Positions 1 through 8,092 are shown, counted from the stretch's first letter. The stretch is DNA of 64,000 nt from Cytobacillus firmus (GCF_023612095.1 NZ_CP086235.1:2367501-2431500); one strand, 5' to 3'. The notes: generated by a model not told the origin, from the letters alone. Numbers and translations: made by a program.

Positions 1-87
1 CTGATCGAACAGAAGAATGAAATTGATTTTCAGTTATATGAGTACGGAAAAGCTTTCCTTCAGAAAGAAATTAATTCTTTGAATTGA
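1..87 (+). CDS. 3' end of a CDS, possibly a sulfotransferase-family protein
   Basis: The window opens inside an open frame that ends with TGA at 85-87, leaving the last 28 residues (starting LIEQKNEIDFQLYEYGK). The rhythm 'N-E-I-D-x-x-L-Y-E-Y-(A/G)-K' resembles the C-terminal helix of bacterial sulfotransferase-family proteins, but this is a short-motif impression only. The gene body and start lie outside the window. A hairpin terminator follows at 136, which supports this being a real gene end. Confidence 0.5.
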   Translation: MIEQKNEIDFQLYEYGKAFLQKEINSLN

Positions 88-135
88 TAAAGTGAAACTT
101 AATGAAATTATTGATAGATCCTGACCGAAAAAATG

Positions 136-175
136 AAAGGCTGACTCGAATGATAGATTTGAGTCAGCCTTTTCC
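136..175 (+). terminator. Rho-independent terminator
   Basis: A 12-bp perfect stem (AAAGGCTGACTC at 136-147 with GAGTCAGCCTTT at 161-172) is followed by a short T-rich end. It closes the partial gene at the left edge of the window. Confidence 0.75.
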
Positions 176-301
176 CTAAATTGAGAGATTAACTTATTTT
201 CATCTGCAGATAAAAATGGTAAAATATAACTTACGAGAGAAATTTTACACATAAATCAGGATTGGCGCGGAAGAAAACTCCTTCCCCGCAAAATAGTATA
301 C

Positions 302-481
302 TCAAGTCTTCTTTTTGGTATAAACGCTTATTAATCTTTTATTCTCTTTCAAGATTCTTTCGGTATGCGGGCTGACTTCAAATCCCGGCAGGCTGATCCG
401 GGATTTTTTCTGCAATGTTTTCATGGTGCTGTCAGCATGTATTCGCGGTAATTTCTTTTTCTTATCCGCTGGTTCCTTCAT
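302..481 (-). CDS. spoIISB: SpoIISB antitoxin (59 aa)
   Basis: A 59-codon frame starts with ATG at 481, overlapping the last 20 nt of spoIISA, and ends with TGA at 302-304. A GGAGG ribosome binding site lies inside the end of spoIISA. The C-terminal half (ISLPGFEVSPHTERILKENK, then RLISVYTKKK) closely follows recalled Bacillus subtilis SpoIISB (VSPHTARIFKENERLI). The N-terminus is Lys-rich. In B. subtilis SpoIISB is a small, largely disordered protein that binds the cytosolic domain of SpoIISA and neutralises it. The 20-nt overlap suggests translational coupling of toxin and antitoxin. Confidence 0.88.
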   Translation of the reverse strand: MKEPADKKKKLPRIHADSTMKTLQKKSRISLPGFEVSPHTERILKENKRLISVYTKKKT

Positions 482-1226
482 GGTCTTCGTCCTCCTGTTC
501 GGCAGGGAGCATTAGGTCGTATATTGATATGAGTGAAGTGAATAGCAAATAGTCGAATTCGGTTACAAAACGGCCGGAGGTCACTTTAATGATATAATCC
601 TCTTCGAAAATAGAAAAAGGGATTAGTGCCAGCTTTTCTTCCGCATCATAGTAAACTTCCCTGCGGTTTAGCCGGCTATGAATCAAGGCTTTATCGGTGT
701 AGTGCTCAAGGAGATAGTCTTTCTCTTCCTGTGTTGAATACCTGCATAACGATGCCTTCATATCGACTTTTTCCGCAAAGTCAGCCAAAAGCTTTTCGAT
801 TCCTGCAAGATAAGCTTCTTCATTTCCATAATAAATGTCAATCGGTTCATTTCTCAATAAATATTGAAACGATTTCAGCTTATTCATATGTGAGTTTAAC
901 AGGTCGCTGTTTTCTTCAAGCAAATCTCTTGTGTCAGTGGCCAGTTCATTATTTCCGACTCGTTTCAAATAAGATCCAAGAAAAACAAAAGCATCGACAA
1001 GAGCAAATATAATCGCGACAATCAGGTAATTCTGCCAGTGATCAAAAATGGTTTCCGGCTCATTTGTCCAATAAATTACTGCACCCAGTACATAAAGAAT
1101 ATACCAGGTTTTACGAATGACGGACATTTTTTCTTTTACTTTCTTTTCCCAAAGCCAGACAGAAATAACATAAAACCCAAGACAAGCGACAATGATCCAC
1201 ACAGCAATCTTAAAGAATATCAGCAA
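462..1226 (-). CDS. spoIISA: SpoIISA membrane toxin
   Basis: This is the toxin of the SpoIISA/SpoIISB module, a membrane protein that kills or lyses cells when not bound by SpoIISB. The protein has three N-terminal membrane segments (about residues 1-20, 36-55 and 65-87) and a cytosolic domain of about 165 residues (KASLCRYSTQEEKDYL, TEFDYLLFTSLISIYDL) matching the family throughout. An in-frame ATG at 1247 has no ribosome binding site. TTG at 1226 has a GACGAGG site seven bases upstream and gives MLIFFKIAVW, lining up with the recalled B. subtilis start MVLFFQIMVW, so I chose TTG. spoIISB overlaps the 3' end. Confidence 0.93.
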   Translation of the reverse strand: MLIFFKIAVWIIVACLGFYVISVWLWEKKVKEKMSVIRKTWYILYVLGAVIYWTNEPETIFDHWQNYLIVAIIFALVDAFVFLGSYLKRVGNNELATDTRDLLEENSDLLNSHMNKLKSFQYLLRNEPIDIYYGNEEAYLAGIEKLLADFAEKVDMKASLCRYSTQEEKDYLLEHYTDKALIHSRLNRREVYYDAEEKLALIPFSIFEEDYIIKVTSGRFVTEFDYLLFTSLISIYDLMLPAEQEDEDHEGTSG

Positions 1227-1343
1227 ATAAATCGCCTCGTCTGCCATAAAATGAATTTCTGTTAGAATATTTGCATAATTTTAATACCATTATATCAGAA
1301 AATATGCCATAAATTTGAAAATAAATGCGGAGGAACTAAAAAT

Positions 1344-1508
1344 ATGAAGAAATACCTAACTATGACGGCGGCTGTTCTTGTAATTCTGATAATCATCAAT
1401 CACTTTACCTTAAAGCAGGCAGTTGAATTATGTGAAGAATCCAAAAAGGATGCACATATAGACAGAGATCTATTTGCCATTAATTGGAGTGTAAGCTGTA
1501 AAGAGTAG
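1344..1508 (+). CDS. Small single-pass membrane protein (54 aa), unknown function
   Basis: A 54-codon frame follows a GCGGAGGA ribosome binding site with good spacing. Residues about 7-22 are hydrophobic (TAAVLVILIIINHF), followed by a short polar tail with two cysteines (LCEESKKD and WSVSCKE). The small size, clear ribosome binding site and membrane-segment pattern support a real gene. I do not recognise a named family. It lies between the divergent spoIISA and a spore-surface gene, with no terminator separating it clearly from the next gene. Confidence 0.65.
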   Translation: MKKYLTMTAAVLVILIIINHFTLKQAVELCEESKKDAHIDRDLFAINWSVSCKE

Positions 1509-1683
1509 TTATTAGTACAGTTTTTCATTTTTTATAAAAAATGATATAAATGCCATCCTCAACTTGTCCACTCCTTGTTGCGTCCAGCCGCATATAAAAT
1601 AGTAAGCCATAGAAAAACAAGCTTTTTTATTTTGGAAAGCTTCGGATTCTGTTGGCTAAAAACAACAAGTAGGAGTGTAGAAT

Positions 1684-2391
1684 ATGAAGAAAAACCATTC
1701 GTACGGCTGTGGAAGCAGCGACAAATGTCCTCCATTACCGAAGTGTGACACGGCTAAATCGCATACTCATTTTTGTGATGTAGGAGATCCGCAAAATACA
1801 GGCGGAGTAGAGCAGACAATAATTCTTGGAGATGTTCCAATTCAGACATTAACTGAAGCAGATATTTATCTTCCTTCATATGCCACAGAAATTAAACAAA
1901 TCCGAAAGAATGTATATCTGACACAATGTAAAGCTGTACCTGTTATCCCGGAAGGCTTCCCTGAAACACCTCCAACATCTGTAAAGCTTTATGTAGAAGG
2001 GTATATTCACAAGAACATTCAATATGTTGATGATTGTGAAGGCTATGTGAAAGACTACAGTGTCAACGTTCCATTTAAGTGCTACTCCCTGGTAAACACC
2101 CTTCCTGAAATTGATTGGGAATTCAGCAATAAGAACAGCAATTCCAACGAAATCAGAGAGCTTGCAAAAAATGGCATGGGTGCAGACAGATGCAGCTTTG
2201 GCTCCTTCACATTTGAGTTCTTGAATGAGCCAATCAAGTGTAAACTTCTAAATGCTTCCGTTACTCAAATGGATATTCTGAGCGATTTTGATAAATGGGG
2301 CAGATTTGACAAGATTACTGAAAAAGCAGAAGTTAATTTGCTTGTAAGATTAACTCAGCGTCAATTGGCAAACGGCGGGGGAGACCAATAA
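1684..2391 (+). CDS. CsxC/SPOCS-like putative spore-surface protein
   Basis: This 235-aa protein has no signal peptide, a Cys/Lys/His-rich N-terminus, and a central beta-rich core with the pattern 'EIKQIRKNVYLTQC ... VEGYIHKNIQYVDDC ... VPFKC'. That pattern recurs in the two minus-strand paralogues nearby and resembles the SPOCS (DUF3794) domain of spore-associated proteins and the CsxC exosporium-protein family. It starts with ATG a few bases after TAGGAG. The inferred role is a structural protein of the outer spore layers, made in the mother cell; no enzymatic motif is visible. The exact family name is recalled, not verified. Confidence 0.72.
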   Translation: MKKNHSYGCGSSDKCPPLPKCDTAKSHTHFCDVGDPQNTGGVEQTIILGDVPIQTLTEADIYLPSYATEIKQIRKNVYLTQCKAVPVIPEGFPETPPTSVKLYVEGYIHKNIQYVDDCEGYVKDYSVNVPFKCYSLVNTLPEIDWEFSNKNSNSNEIRELAKNGMGADRCSFGSFTFEFLNEPIKCKLLNASVTQMDILSDFDKWGRFDKITEKAEVNLLVRLTQRQLANGGGDQ

Positions 2392-2413
2392 TCGGGTTTT
2401 CCTGGTAATGAAT

Positions 2414-2443
2414 GAGAGGGTATCTTCAGTAGATACCCTCTTT
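2414..2443. terminator. Bidirectional terminator between convergent spore-surface genes
   Basis: An 11-bp perfect stem, AGAGGGTATCT at 2415-2425 and AGATACCCTCT at 2431-2441, lies between two convergent stop codons and is followed by T residues on the plus strand. Confidence 0.75.
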
Positions 2444-4457
2444 ACATTTGTACGATTTGCTCCTGAAAAAAATCCATAGACAGCAAGGCTTTGCCCATGA
2501 TTTCAAGACCGGGATGATCTTCTGCATTCCCATGCCAGAGAACACGAATACTCTTCAATTTACAGGTGATTTCCTCTGTGAATTGCTGGAAATATTCGAA
2601 ATGATGATCCAGTCTGTTTTCGTGAATAAACATAAACTCCTTTTTATTAGACGAAGCTGGCATCTGAGGAGGGGAAATCCACTCCAGCTCTATGGTTTTA
2701 TCTATAGAAACGGGCATCCTTATGTTTTGCAGCTTATTATGAGTTTCAAAAAGGATGTCTGCCATTAGGGTACCTTTGATGAAAATTGTTTTTGAAGGCA
2801 AAATGGCAGAGCATTGCAAAGATTTCACTGACCATTTTATTTTTGAAATGTGACCATTCTTAATAGGCACCGTCAAGCAATCGAATATTGTAATGTCCAG
2901 GTCCGCTTTTCCTATTAAGACAGGAAGCTTGACTTGAAGTCCATTCCGGAAACATTTACTGCAGCATGGCGCAGGTTCTTCTTCATCCATAAGACTGCTG
3001 CTTGAGGATGATTCCTCCAGCAGCTCAAACAGGTCATCACTTAACTCCTCTGAACCTTCACTTTCATCAGAGACAGGATTCACGCTCTCTTCAGTTTCGT
3101 TTATTGACTCTTCTTCTTCATATTCAGGTGATTCGCTTAAAATAACACCCTGCAGCATAGCTGAGAAGTATTCAAGCAATGATGAAACTTCCTTATATGT
3201 TGCTTCTTCTGGATTGGCTGACGATTCAGATTCTTCACATTCACTCTCCATAAATAATTCTTCCTGCAAAAAGTCATGACTGCTAATAGTGTGATCAGAA
3301 GATTCATCCAGCAGTGCAAGGAACTTTTCCTGAAGCGGGGGAGTGTCTTCACACTCCTTATCCAGGATGCTGCAGGCTTTTTTCAGAAGAAGTGAGAACT
3401 CGCCTTCATAGCTGGACGACTCTTCATTATGATTGTTTTGCCAATGATCTTCAGAGTCACCATCCTTTGCTTCTTCCAAGATAGGATGCTCTCTTTCGGA
3501 TGAAGATTCTTCGCACTTTACATGATTGACAGTTTCACGGGCAGAAGATTCACTCTTGTCATAGCCAGCTTCTAAAATCAGTGCAAATTCTTCATCCTGT
3601 TTGCTCTGAAAATAGTCAAATCCATTTTCTATGGAGGAAGACTCACCGAGCATCTCGGCAAACTCATCCTCCAATAAAATAGCAGACTCAGATTCTATAT
3701 TAGCTGCTTTAGGCATGCTGCTGTTCAATTCTGTATCTTCATTTATATCGGTCATCATGACGTCATCAAGCATGCTAAGGAATTCCTGTGTCAAATCAGT
3801 TTCTTCCGGATCCTTAATAGAAGATTTGTATTCTTGCATTTCAGCCTTTTGCTCAACTACTATGGTTTCATGATTGTCTGCTTGGCCGGGGATTTTTTCG
3901 GCTGGCATAAATTCGTTCAGTTTTGTTTCTGTATCCGGCCGGGATGAATCTTTCTCATCAGACCCGCCAGGTAAATGGCTCTTGGTGAATGCAGGCTGAT
4001 TTGAGTATCTGCTGGGTAAAGAAGGGGACCAGCTCAGCATTGGAGAAAAGGGCGTCAGCATGTCATTCAGCTGCGACGGAAGTCTGAATTTTTTCGGCTT
4101 AGTCATTTCGTTTTTGCCTTTAGGAGGTACACTCTCCTCCTCCTTATTTTCCTTTTCAGCAGATTCTTCTGATAGTGCACTGGTTTTGGTAATAAGGTTC
4201 GATTCAACTGATGGAGGCGGTAAAATAAGCGGTAACGACTTTGTTTTTCCGCGGTTAAAAGAGTTCCAGGCTGCCTTTTGATCTTTTTTAGATTCCTTTT
4301 CATCTACAGCTTCAGCTGGTTCTTGACTATTTGAATTGTTTCCTGTATAAAAGAAAAATTGCTGCTGTTCCAACGGATTTCCAGTATCTGCATCGATCCG
4401 GTAAATCCGGTTATAGGCACTTCTCATATCACTCATATACATAGGAAGGTGCTGCAA
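2442..4457 (-). CDS. Acidic Ser/Glu-rich repeat protein with C-terminal SPOCS-like domain
   Basis: This is a 671-aa protein of unusual composition. Residues about 1-220 are polar and Pro/Ser/Lys-rich. Residues about 220-490 are very acidic and carry a recurring motif of the type (D/E)-x-F-x-x-(M/L)-L near residues 225, 265, 289, 352, 377, 429 and 475. Residues about 498-660 form a Cys-containing beta-rich domain (CLTVPIKNGHISKIKW, LQCSAILPSKTIFIKG) like the core of the neighbouring CsxC-like proteins. The start is uncertain: TTG at 4457 has no good ribosome binding site, while a strong AGGAGG near 4481-4486 is 23 bases upstream, and an ATG at 4468 is out of frame. A spore-coat or exosporium scaffold role is inferred. 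Confidence 0.72.
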   Translation of the reverse strand: MQHLPMYMSDMRSAYNRIYRIDADTGNPLEQQQFFFYTGNNSNSQEPAEAVDEKESKKDQKAAWNSFNRGKTKSLPLILPPPSVESNLITKTSALSEESAEKENKEEESVPPKGKNEMTKPKKFRLPSQLNDMLTPFSPMLSWSPSLPSRYSNQPAFTKSHLPGGSDEKDSSRPDTETKLNEFMPAEKIPGQADNHETIVVEQKAEMQEYKSSIKDPEETDLTQEFLSMLDDVMMTDINEDTELNSSMPKAANIESESAILLEDEFAEMLGESSSIENGFDYFQSKQDEEFALILEAGYDKSESSARETVNHVKCEESSSEREHPILEEAKDGDSEDHWQNNHNEESSSYEGEFSLLLKKACSILDKECEDTPPLQEKFLALLDESSDHTISSHDFLQEELFMESECEESESSANPEEATYKEVSSLLEYFSAMLQGVILSESPEYEEEESINETEESVNPVSDESEGSEELSDDLFELLEESSSSSSLMDEEEPAPCCSKCFRNGLQVKLPVLIGKADLDITIFDCLTVPIKNGHISKIKWSVKSLQCSAILPSKTIFIKGTLMADILFETHNKLQNIRMPVSIDKTIELEWISPPQMPASSNKKEFMFIHENRLDHHFEYFQQFTEEITCKLKSIRVLWHGNAEDHPGLEIMGKALLSMDFFQEQIVQM

Positions 4458-4536
4458 TTGCAGAGCATCCCCACCGGTCCCCTCCTTACGTCAAATAGTA
4501 AAAGCTAATCATTCATCGGAAAACAGACTGCTGACT

Positions 4537-5313
4537 TTATTCACAATCGAAGCAGTCATCGTGATCATTGGTGGTTGAAGAAACACGGATTTGCTGTTTT
4601 TGCAGAACTTTAATGAGCAAATCTATAACCATTTTTTCCTCTACCTTTGTAAATACTCCTTCTCCAATCGGTGAGCGGTTAGGGAGTGGACGTCGGTCAA
4701 TCGCTTCATCCCATTCAATTATTCTGCTTGAAATCAGTTCACAAAATGGCAATTCATTATAATGCTGCACACTTTTCTGATGAAACTGAGAAAGATCACT
4801 CGATTGTAACTCATCTTTCTCCGGGTACCCCCGCGGCACAGGCTTGGATACAAGGAAATCAAATTCCTGCCGGTGATTCAATTCAGGCATCACCGGACAG
4901 GTAAGAAATTTTTTTATTTCTGTCACACATTGGAAGGGAACATCAACTGTATAAGAATGAATATCAGAAGCTACCGTTTTATCTGTATGCATTTCAATGT
5001 CAGGACAGGGGGTGGCATACTGAATATTCTTGCGCACAAAGCCTTTAATAAATAGCTGATCAGCAGGCAATAACAGCCGGCATTGTGTTAACTTTACTGT
5101 TTTCTTGATATCTTTAATTTCCAGAACAGGTTCCGGAAAGGTAATAAGGGCATTTACATTTACTTTTAGAGATAGCTCAGCCAGAACGACAGGGACCTTT
5201 GCCGTAATTTTGCCAATATTGACATGAGGATGATGAGTGGTGCTTTCACAATCACAGTTCTGAGCAGAAACCTGGCATTCCGCTTTATCTCGATCTTTAT
5301 TTTCTTCAGACAT
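4537..5313 (-). CDS. CsxC/SPOCS-like putative spore-surface protein, paralogue 2
   Basis: This 258-aa protein starts with ATG at 5313 after a strong TCAGGAGG site; an ATG 30 bases further upstream has none. The core reads FPEPVLEIKDIKKTVKLTQC, then LFIKGFVRKNIQYATPC, then a VPFQC strand, and later QFHQ, CELISSRIIEWDEAIDR, which match the paralogue at 5534-6301 almost segment by segment. The C-terminus is Asp/Cys-rich (DDCFDCE). No signal peptide, so it is probably assembled onto the spore from the mother-cell cytoplasm. Structural function is inferred from family resemblance and context. Confidence 0.75.
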   Translation of the reverse strand: MSEENKDRDKAECQVSAQNCDCESTTHHPHVNIGKITAKVPVVLAELSLKVNVNALITFPEPVLEIKDIKKTVKLTQCRLLLPADQLFIKGFVRKNIQYATPCPDIEMHTDKTVASDIHSYTVDVPFQCVTEIKKFLTCPVMPELNHRQEFDFLVSKPVPRGYPEKDELQSSDLSQFHQKSVQHYNELPFCELISSRIIEWDEAIDRRPLPNRSPIGEGVFTKVEEKMVIDLLIKVLQKQQIRVSSTTNDHDDCFDCE

Positions 5314-5485
5314 TTGGGCTCCTCCTGAAATCATGATAATCACATCCTATGCATGATAATCGTCTATGTTTGGGCGCATACCCATGTAAAACCAGAGAAC
5401 CCCAAAACTGAAATTGGGTACAAGAAATTTGGTAGGTGAATGTCATTTGAAGGGCTTTTGAATATGATGCTAGTAAATAAATAAA

Positions 5486-5526
5486 AAAAGCAATACCTGT
5501 CCTCAAAAAGAACAGATATTGCTTGT
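5486..5526 (-). terminator. Terminator of the 5534-6301 gene
   Basis: On the minus strand, arms AAGCAATATCTGT and ACAGGTATTGCTT form a 13-bp stem with one G-T pair and are followed by a run of seven Ts. It lies directly downstream of the minus-strand gene. Confidence 0.8.
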
Positions 5527-5533
5527 GGCTGCA

Positions 5534-6301
5534 TTATAGTGCTGTTACTCTGACTTGCTGGTTTTGGAGAACTTTCACAGTAAACTGCAGGAACATTTTT
5601 TCGGAAATCGTTTCAAAAGTTCCTTCCTGCCAGTTGGCATTGTTGTGGAATGGCTTGCGGTCAAGTGCTTCATCCCATTCAGTAATTCTGCTGGAGATCA
5701 GCTCGCAATATGGCATTTGATTGTAGAATTGGCTGCTGTCCTGATGGAACTGGGAAAGATCGCTTGATAGGAAGTGATCTTTTTCAGGATAGCCATGTCC
5801 AAGGTCCTGCTGTCTGAAGAAATCAAATTCTGCACGTGCGTTCTGGAAAGGAAGCTGTGGAGTTCTATCAAAATCTCCCTCTGCAATTTCGACGACACAT
5901 TCAAAAGGCACATCAGTTGTCAGTGAACGCATCTCTGAGTTCACGCAAACACCTGAATTGTAGCAAGGTGCAGCATATTGAATATTTTTTCGTACATATC
6001 CTTTAATGAATAAATGATAAGAGCCTTCTACAAAAGGATCCGTTCCTGCTGCAACACCAGGCAGAAGGAGTTTGCACTGGACGATTTGAACTCTCTTTTT
6101 AATATCTTTAATTTCCAGGACTGGCTCCGGAAATTTAATTTTAGCTGCGAGGTTTGTCCTAATATTTAAAACAGCAAGTTCAACAGGCACTCTAATGATG
6201 GCTTCACCTGCGTCTGCAATAGGAGTGGATCCAGGGGAATAAGCACAATCTCCCACATTAGCAGACACATTAAGATCTACGCATTTATTTTCTTTTTTCA
6301 A
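5534..6301 (-). CDS. CsxC/SPOCS-like putative spore-surface protein, paralogue 3
   Basis: This 255-aa protein starts with TTG at 6301, seven bases after AAGGAGGA. It shares with its neighbour the segments FPEPVLEIKDIKK, LLLPG, LFIKGYVRKNIQYAAPC, VPFEC and CELISSRITEWDEALDRKP, so the two are tandem duplicates. There is no signal peptide or membrane segment. The likely role is a spore-coat or exosporium structural protein; the CsxC family assignment is from recalled similarity. Its own terminator follows, so it is transcribed separately from the 4537-5313 gene. Confidence 0.77.
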   Translation of the reverse strand: MKKENKCVDLNVSANVGDCAYSPGSTPIADAGEAIIRVPVELAVLNIRTNLAAKIKFPEPVLEIKDIKKRVQIVQCKLLLPGVAAGTDPFVEGSYHLFIKGYVRKNIQYAAPCYNSGVCVNSEMRSLTTDVPFECVVEIAEGDFDRTPQLPFQNARAEFDFFRQQDLGHGYPEKDHFLSSDLSQFHQDSSQFYNQMPYCELISSRITEWDEALDRKPFHNNANWQEGTFETISEKMFLQFTVKVLQNQQVRVTAL

Positions 6302-6333
6302 TGTTGTTCCTCCTTATTAAATTTACTTCAAGA

Positions 6334-6342
6334 TATATTATG
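6334..6342 (-). promoter_or_regulatory. Candidate sigma-K type -10 element
   Basis: On the minus strand CATAATATA fits the late mother-cell -10 pattern CATAnnnTA, about 32 bases before the TTG start at 6301. A matching AC-containing -35 is not convincing, so this rests on one short element plus the expectation that a spore-surface gene uses a mother-cell sigma factor. Confidence 0.3.
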
Positions 6343-6476
6343 CAAATCCTTATATGAATGCATTGGACAAACATGGAAATTTCTATTGTTGATGCAATGG
6401 CGGATAAATGTGAAAGGGTACGGGCACAATTGGACTCCTATCACGCATAAGATTCAAAAGGAGGAGTGAGGAGAAA

Positions 6477-7664
6477 ATGGATAGACACAATTTTCTTGCT
6501 GTTGATATAGGAAACAGCTGGTATAAGGCATTAGCTTCTGAAAATGGTATTTTGTCAGAATATCAGATTCCCAATGCTATTGCTTTATTTGATGCGGAAT
6601 TTTACGAAAAGCCATATGATGACGATGATATCGTGTTTGAAGATAACTTAATTGTGGAGGTAAAGAGCAAGGCTGTTGTAGATCGAAGAGAAATATTCTA
6701 TATCGGCAAGGGAGCGGCTAAACAGCGGGACGTAAGCCTGACTGCTTTCAATAACCAGAAAGTTGATGAAGACAGAACCTATCTGCTGTTATTTGGTCTT
6801 GCAGGCTACCATGCTGCACTTCAACACCCCGAAGAAACAGAAATCACCTATTCTATTGATCAATTAGCTGTATCTCTTCCAACTACACAGTATAAAGAGA
6901 GAAAAACCCGCCTTAAAGACAAACTGGCTGGAACACATACAATCATTTTTCATAAAGTACCCGGGCTTTCAGAACCAAAGGAGTTAACCGTTAAAATCAC
7001 CATAAATGATGTGATTGTCGGTGCTGAAGGTGCGTGTGCCTATCTGGGGTTAACCAGAGATCAGGAAACCTTGGGCATTAAGAATGAAGAGCTTGTTAAA
7101 GAATCACAAAAAGGAATCATCATTGGCGACCTTGGAGGCGACTCAGTCGATTTTGTGGGAATAAAAAATAATAAGCCTGTTGCATCTGTAGAGGGGGAGC
7201 CGTTCGGGATCAACCAGTTTCTGGATCATATCATTCAAAGAGTGAGTAAAAAGGAAATGTACCGGTTTGACTCCCGTGCCGAACTGGAGGAGAAATTGGC
7301 AGAAGGACCTTCAGGATGGTATGTGGAGCCATTTGCAGGGGTCAGGAAGGATATAAGCAAATACATTTTGCCGCAGTTAAAGTCGATGGCAATCAAATAC
7401 CTGGAACATTTTGATCGGGTAAGGAGCAGTTCATCAGAGATTAAAGGGGCTGTCCGATATATCGCTGTAGGAGGAGCAGCCAAACTCGCCCAAAAGCAAA
7501 TTCAGGAAGCTGCCGCAAAATGGTCGGATAGAGGAAGGCCAATTGAATTGACTTTTCCTGAAAACATGGAAAAATTAAATGTCCTTGGTCTTATGATTCT
7601 GGCAAAGATGAATCAGCTTAAAAGGGAAAAAGAAAGTAATCATTCCATTTCAAACAGAGGTTAA
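6477..7664 (+). CDS. ParM/StbA-family plasmid-type actin
   Basis: This 395-aa protein has the actin-fold nucleotide-binding motifs of plasmid-segregation actins: phosphate-1 at residues 8-18 (AVDIGNSWYKA), phosphate-2 at 218-226 (DLGGDSVDF) and the adenosine motif near 331-335 (VGGAA). ParM-type proteins form dynamic ATP-driven filaments that push DNA apart with the help of an adaptor. ATG at 6477 follows AGGAGGAGTGAGGAG. The next gene starts two bases after its stop and probably encodes the adaptor. Setting is odd: no replication genes are near, and both flanks are spore-surface genes. Family assignment is strong; the function here is unknown. Confidence 0.85.
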   Translation: MDRHNFLAVDIGNSWYKALASENGILSEYQIPNAIALFDAEFYEKPYDDDDIVFEDNLIVEVKSKAVVDRREIFYIGKGAAKQRDVSLTAFNNQKVDEDRTYLLLFGLAGYHAALQHPEETEITYSIDQLAVSLPTTQYKERKTRLKDKLAGTHTIIFHKVPGLSEPKELTVKITINDVIVGAEGACAYLGLTRDQETLGIKNEELVKESQKGIIIGDLGGDSVDFVGIKNNKPVASVEGEPFGINQFLDHIIQRVSKKEMYRFDSRAELEEKLAEGPSGWYVEPFAGVRKDISKYILPQLKSMAIKYLEHFDRVRSSSSEIKGAVRYIAVGGAAKLAQKQIQEAAAKWSDRGRPIELTFPENMEKLNVLGLMILAKMNQLKREKESNHSISNRG

Positions 7665-7666
7665 GG

Positions 7667-8038
7667 ATGATGGAAAAGTTGAGAACATATACCGACTATG
7701 CGAATAAAACAGCCTTAACACTCCCGGATCATTTTATTGATGTAAAAACCGGCAATTCAATAAAAGTCTCACAGAAAATTCAGGAACAGGTCGATTACCA
7801 TTCCAATAACAATACACTGATCCATTTAGTCCTATCCGCTTTAAACAGCTATCTCCATCCTAAAAATACGAACAGCGACATCATACTTGCAGAAATTAAT
7901 GAAATTAAAAAAATGATGCAATCAGGCTATGTTCCAGTCCAAAAGCTAGCAGTTAAAGAAAAGATTCTTCATGCGTCAATTCCAGATGAGGTTGATTTAA
8001 AAGAGGTAGAGGATGTACTGGAGGCATTTGGAGGATAA
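7667..8038 (+). CDS. Probable ParR-like adaptor of the ParM pair
   Basis: This 123-aa protein is encoded two bases after the ParM-like gene, with the ribosome binding site GAGGTTAAGG overlapping the upstream stop. Residues about 20-65 (ALTLPDHFIDVKTG ... NTLIHLVLSALNSYL) could form a small ribbon-helix-helix-like or helical DNA-binding region, and the acidic C-terminus (EVDLKEVEDVLEAFGG) could contact filaments, as in ParR-type adaptors. No sequence signature proves this; assignment rests on size, order and coupling to the actin gene. Confidence 0.5.
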   Translation: MMEKLRTYTDYANKTALTLPDHFIDVKTGNSIKVSQKIQEQVDYHSNNNTLIHLVLSALNSYLHPKNTNSDIILAEINEIKKMMQSGYVPVQKLAVKEKILHASIPDEVDLKEVEDVLEAFGG

Positions 8039-8050
8039 TACTCTAAGAAA

Positions 8051-8092
8051 CCAAAAAAGGTGCACCATGTCACAAGGGTGTACCTTTTTTGG
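8051..8092. terminator. Bidirectional terminator after the ParM pair
   Basis: CCAAAAAAGGT (8051-8061) pairs perfectly with ACCTTTTTTGG (8082-8092), giving T tracts on both strands. It separates the ParM pair from the convergent CotY-family gene. Confidence 0.85.

Noticed and set aside
34..252. 72-codon minus-strand open frame
   Set aside because: It covers the terminator and the end of the partial plus-strand gene, has no ribosome binding site and no recognisable domain.
626..1012. 128-codon plus-strand open frame
   Set aside because: It lies wholly antisense to spoIISA, whose identity is clear.
6302..6476. Centromere-like iterons upstream of the ParM gene
   Set aside because: I looked for tandem direct repeats as in parC regions and found none.
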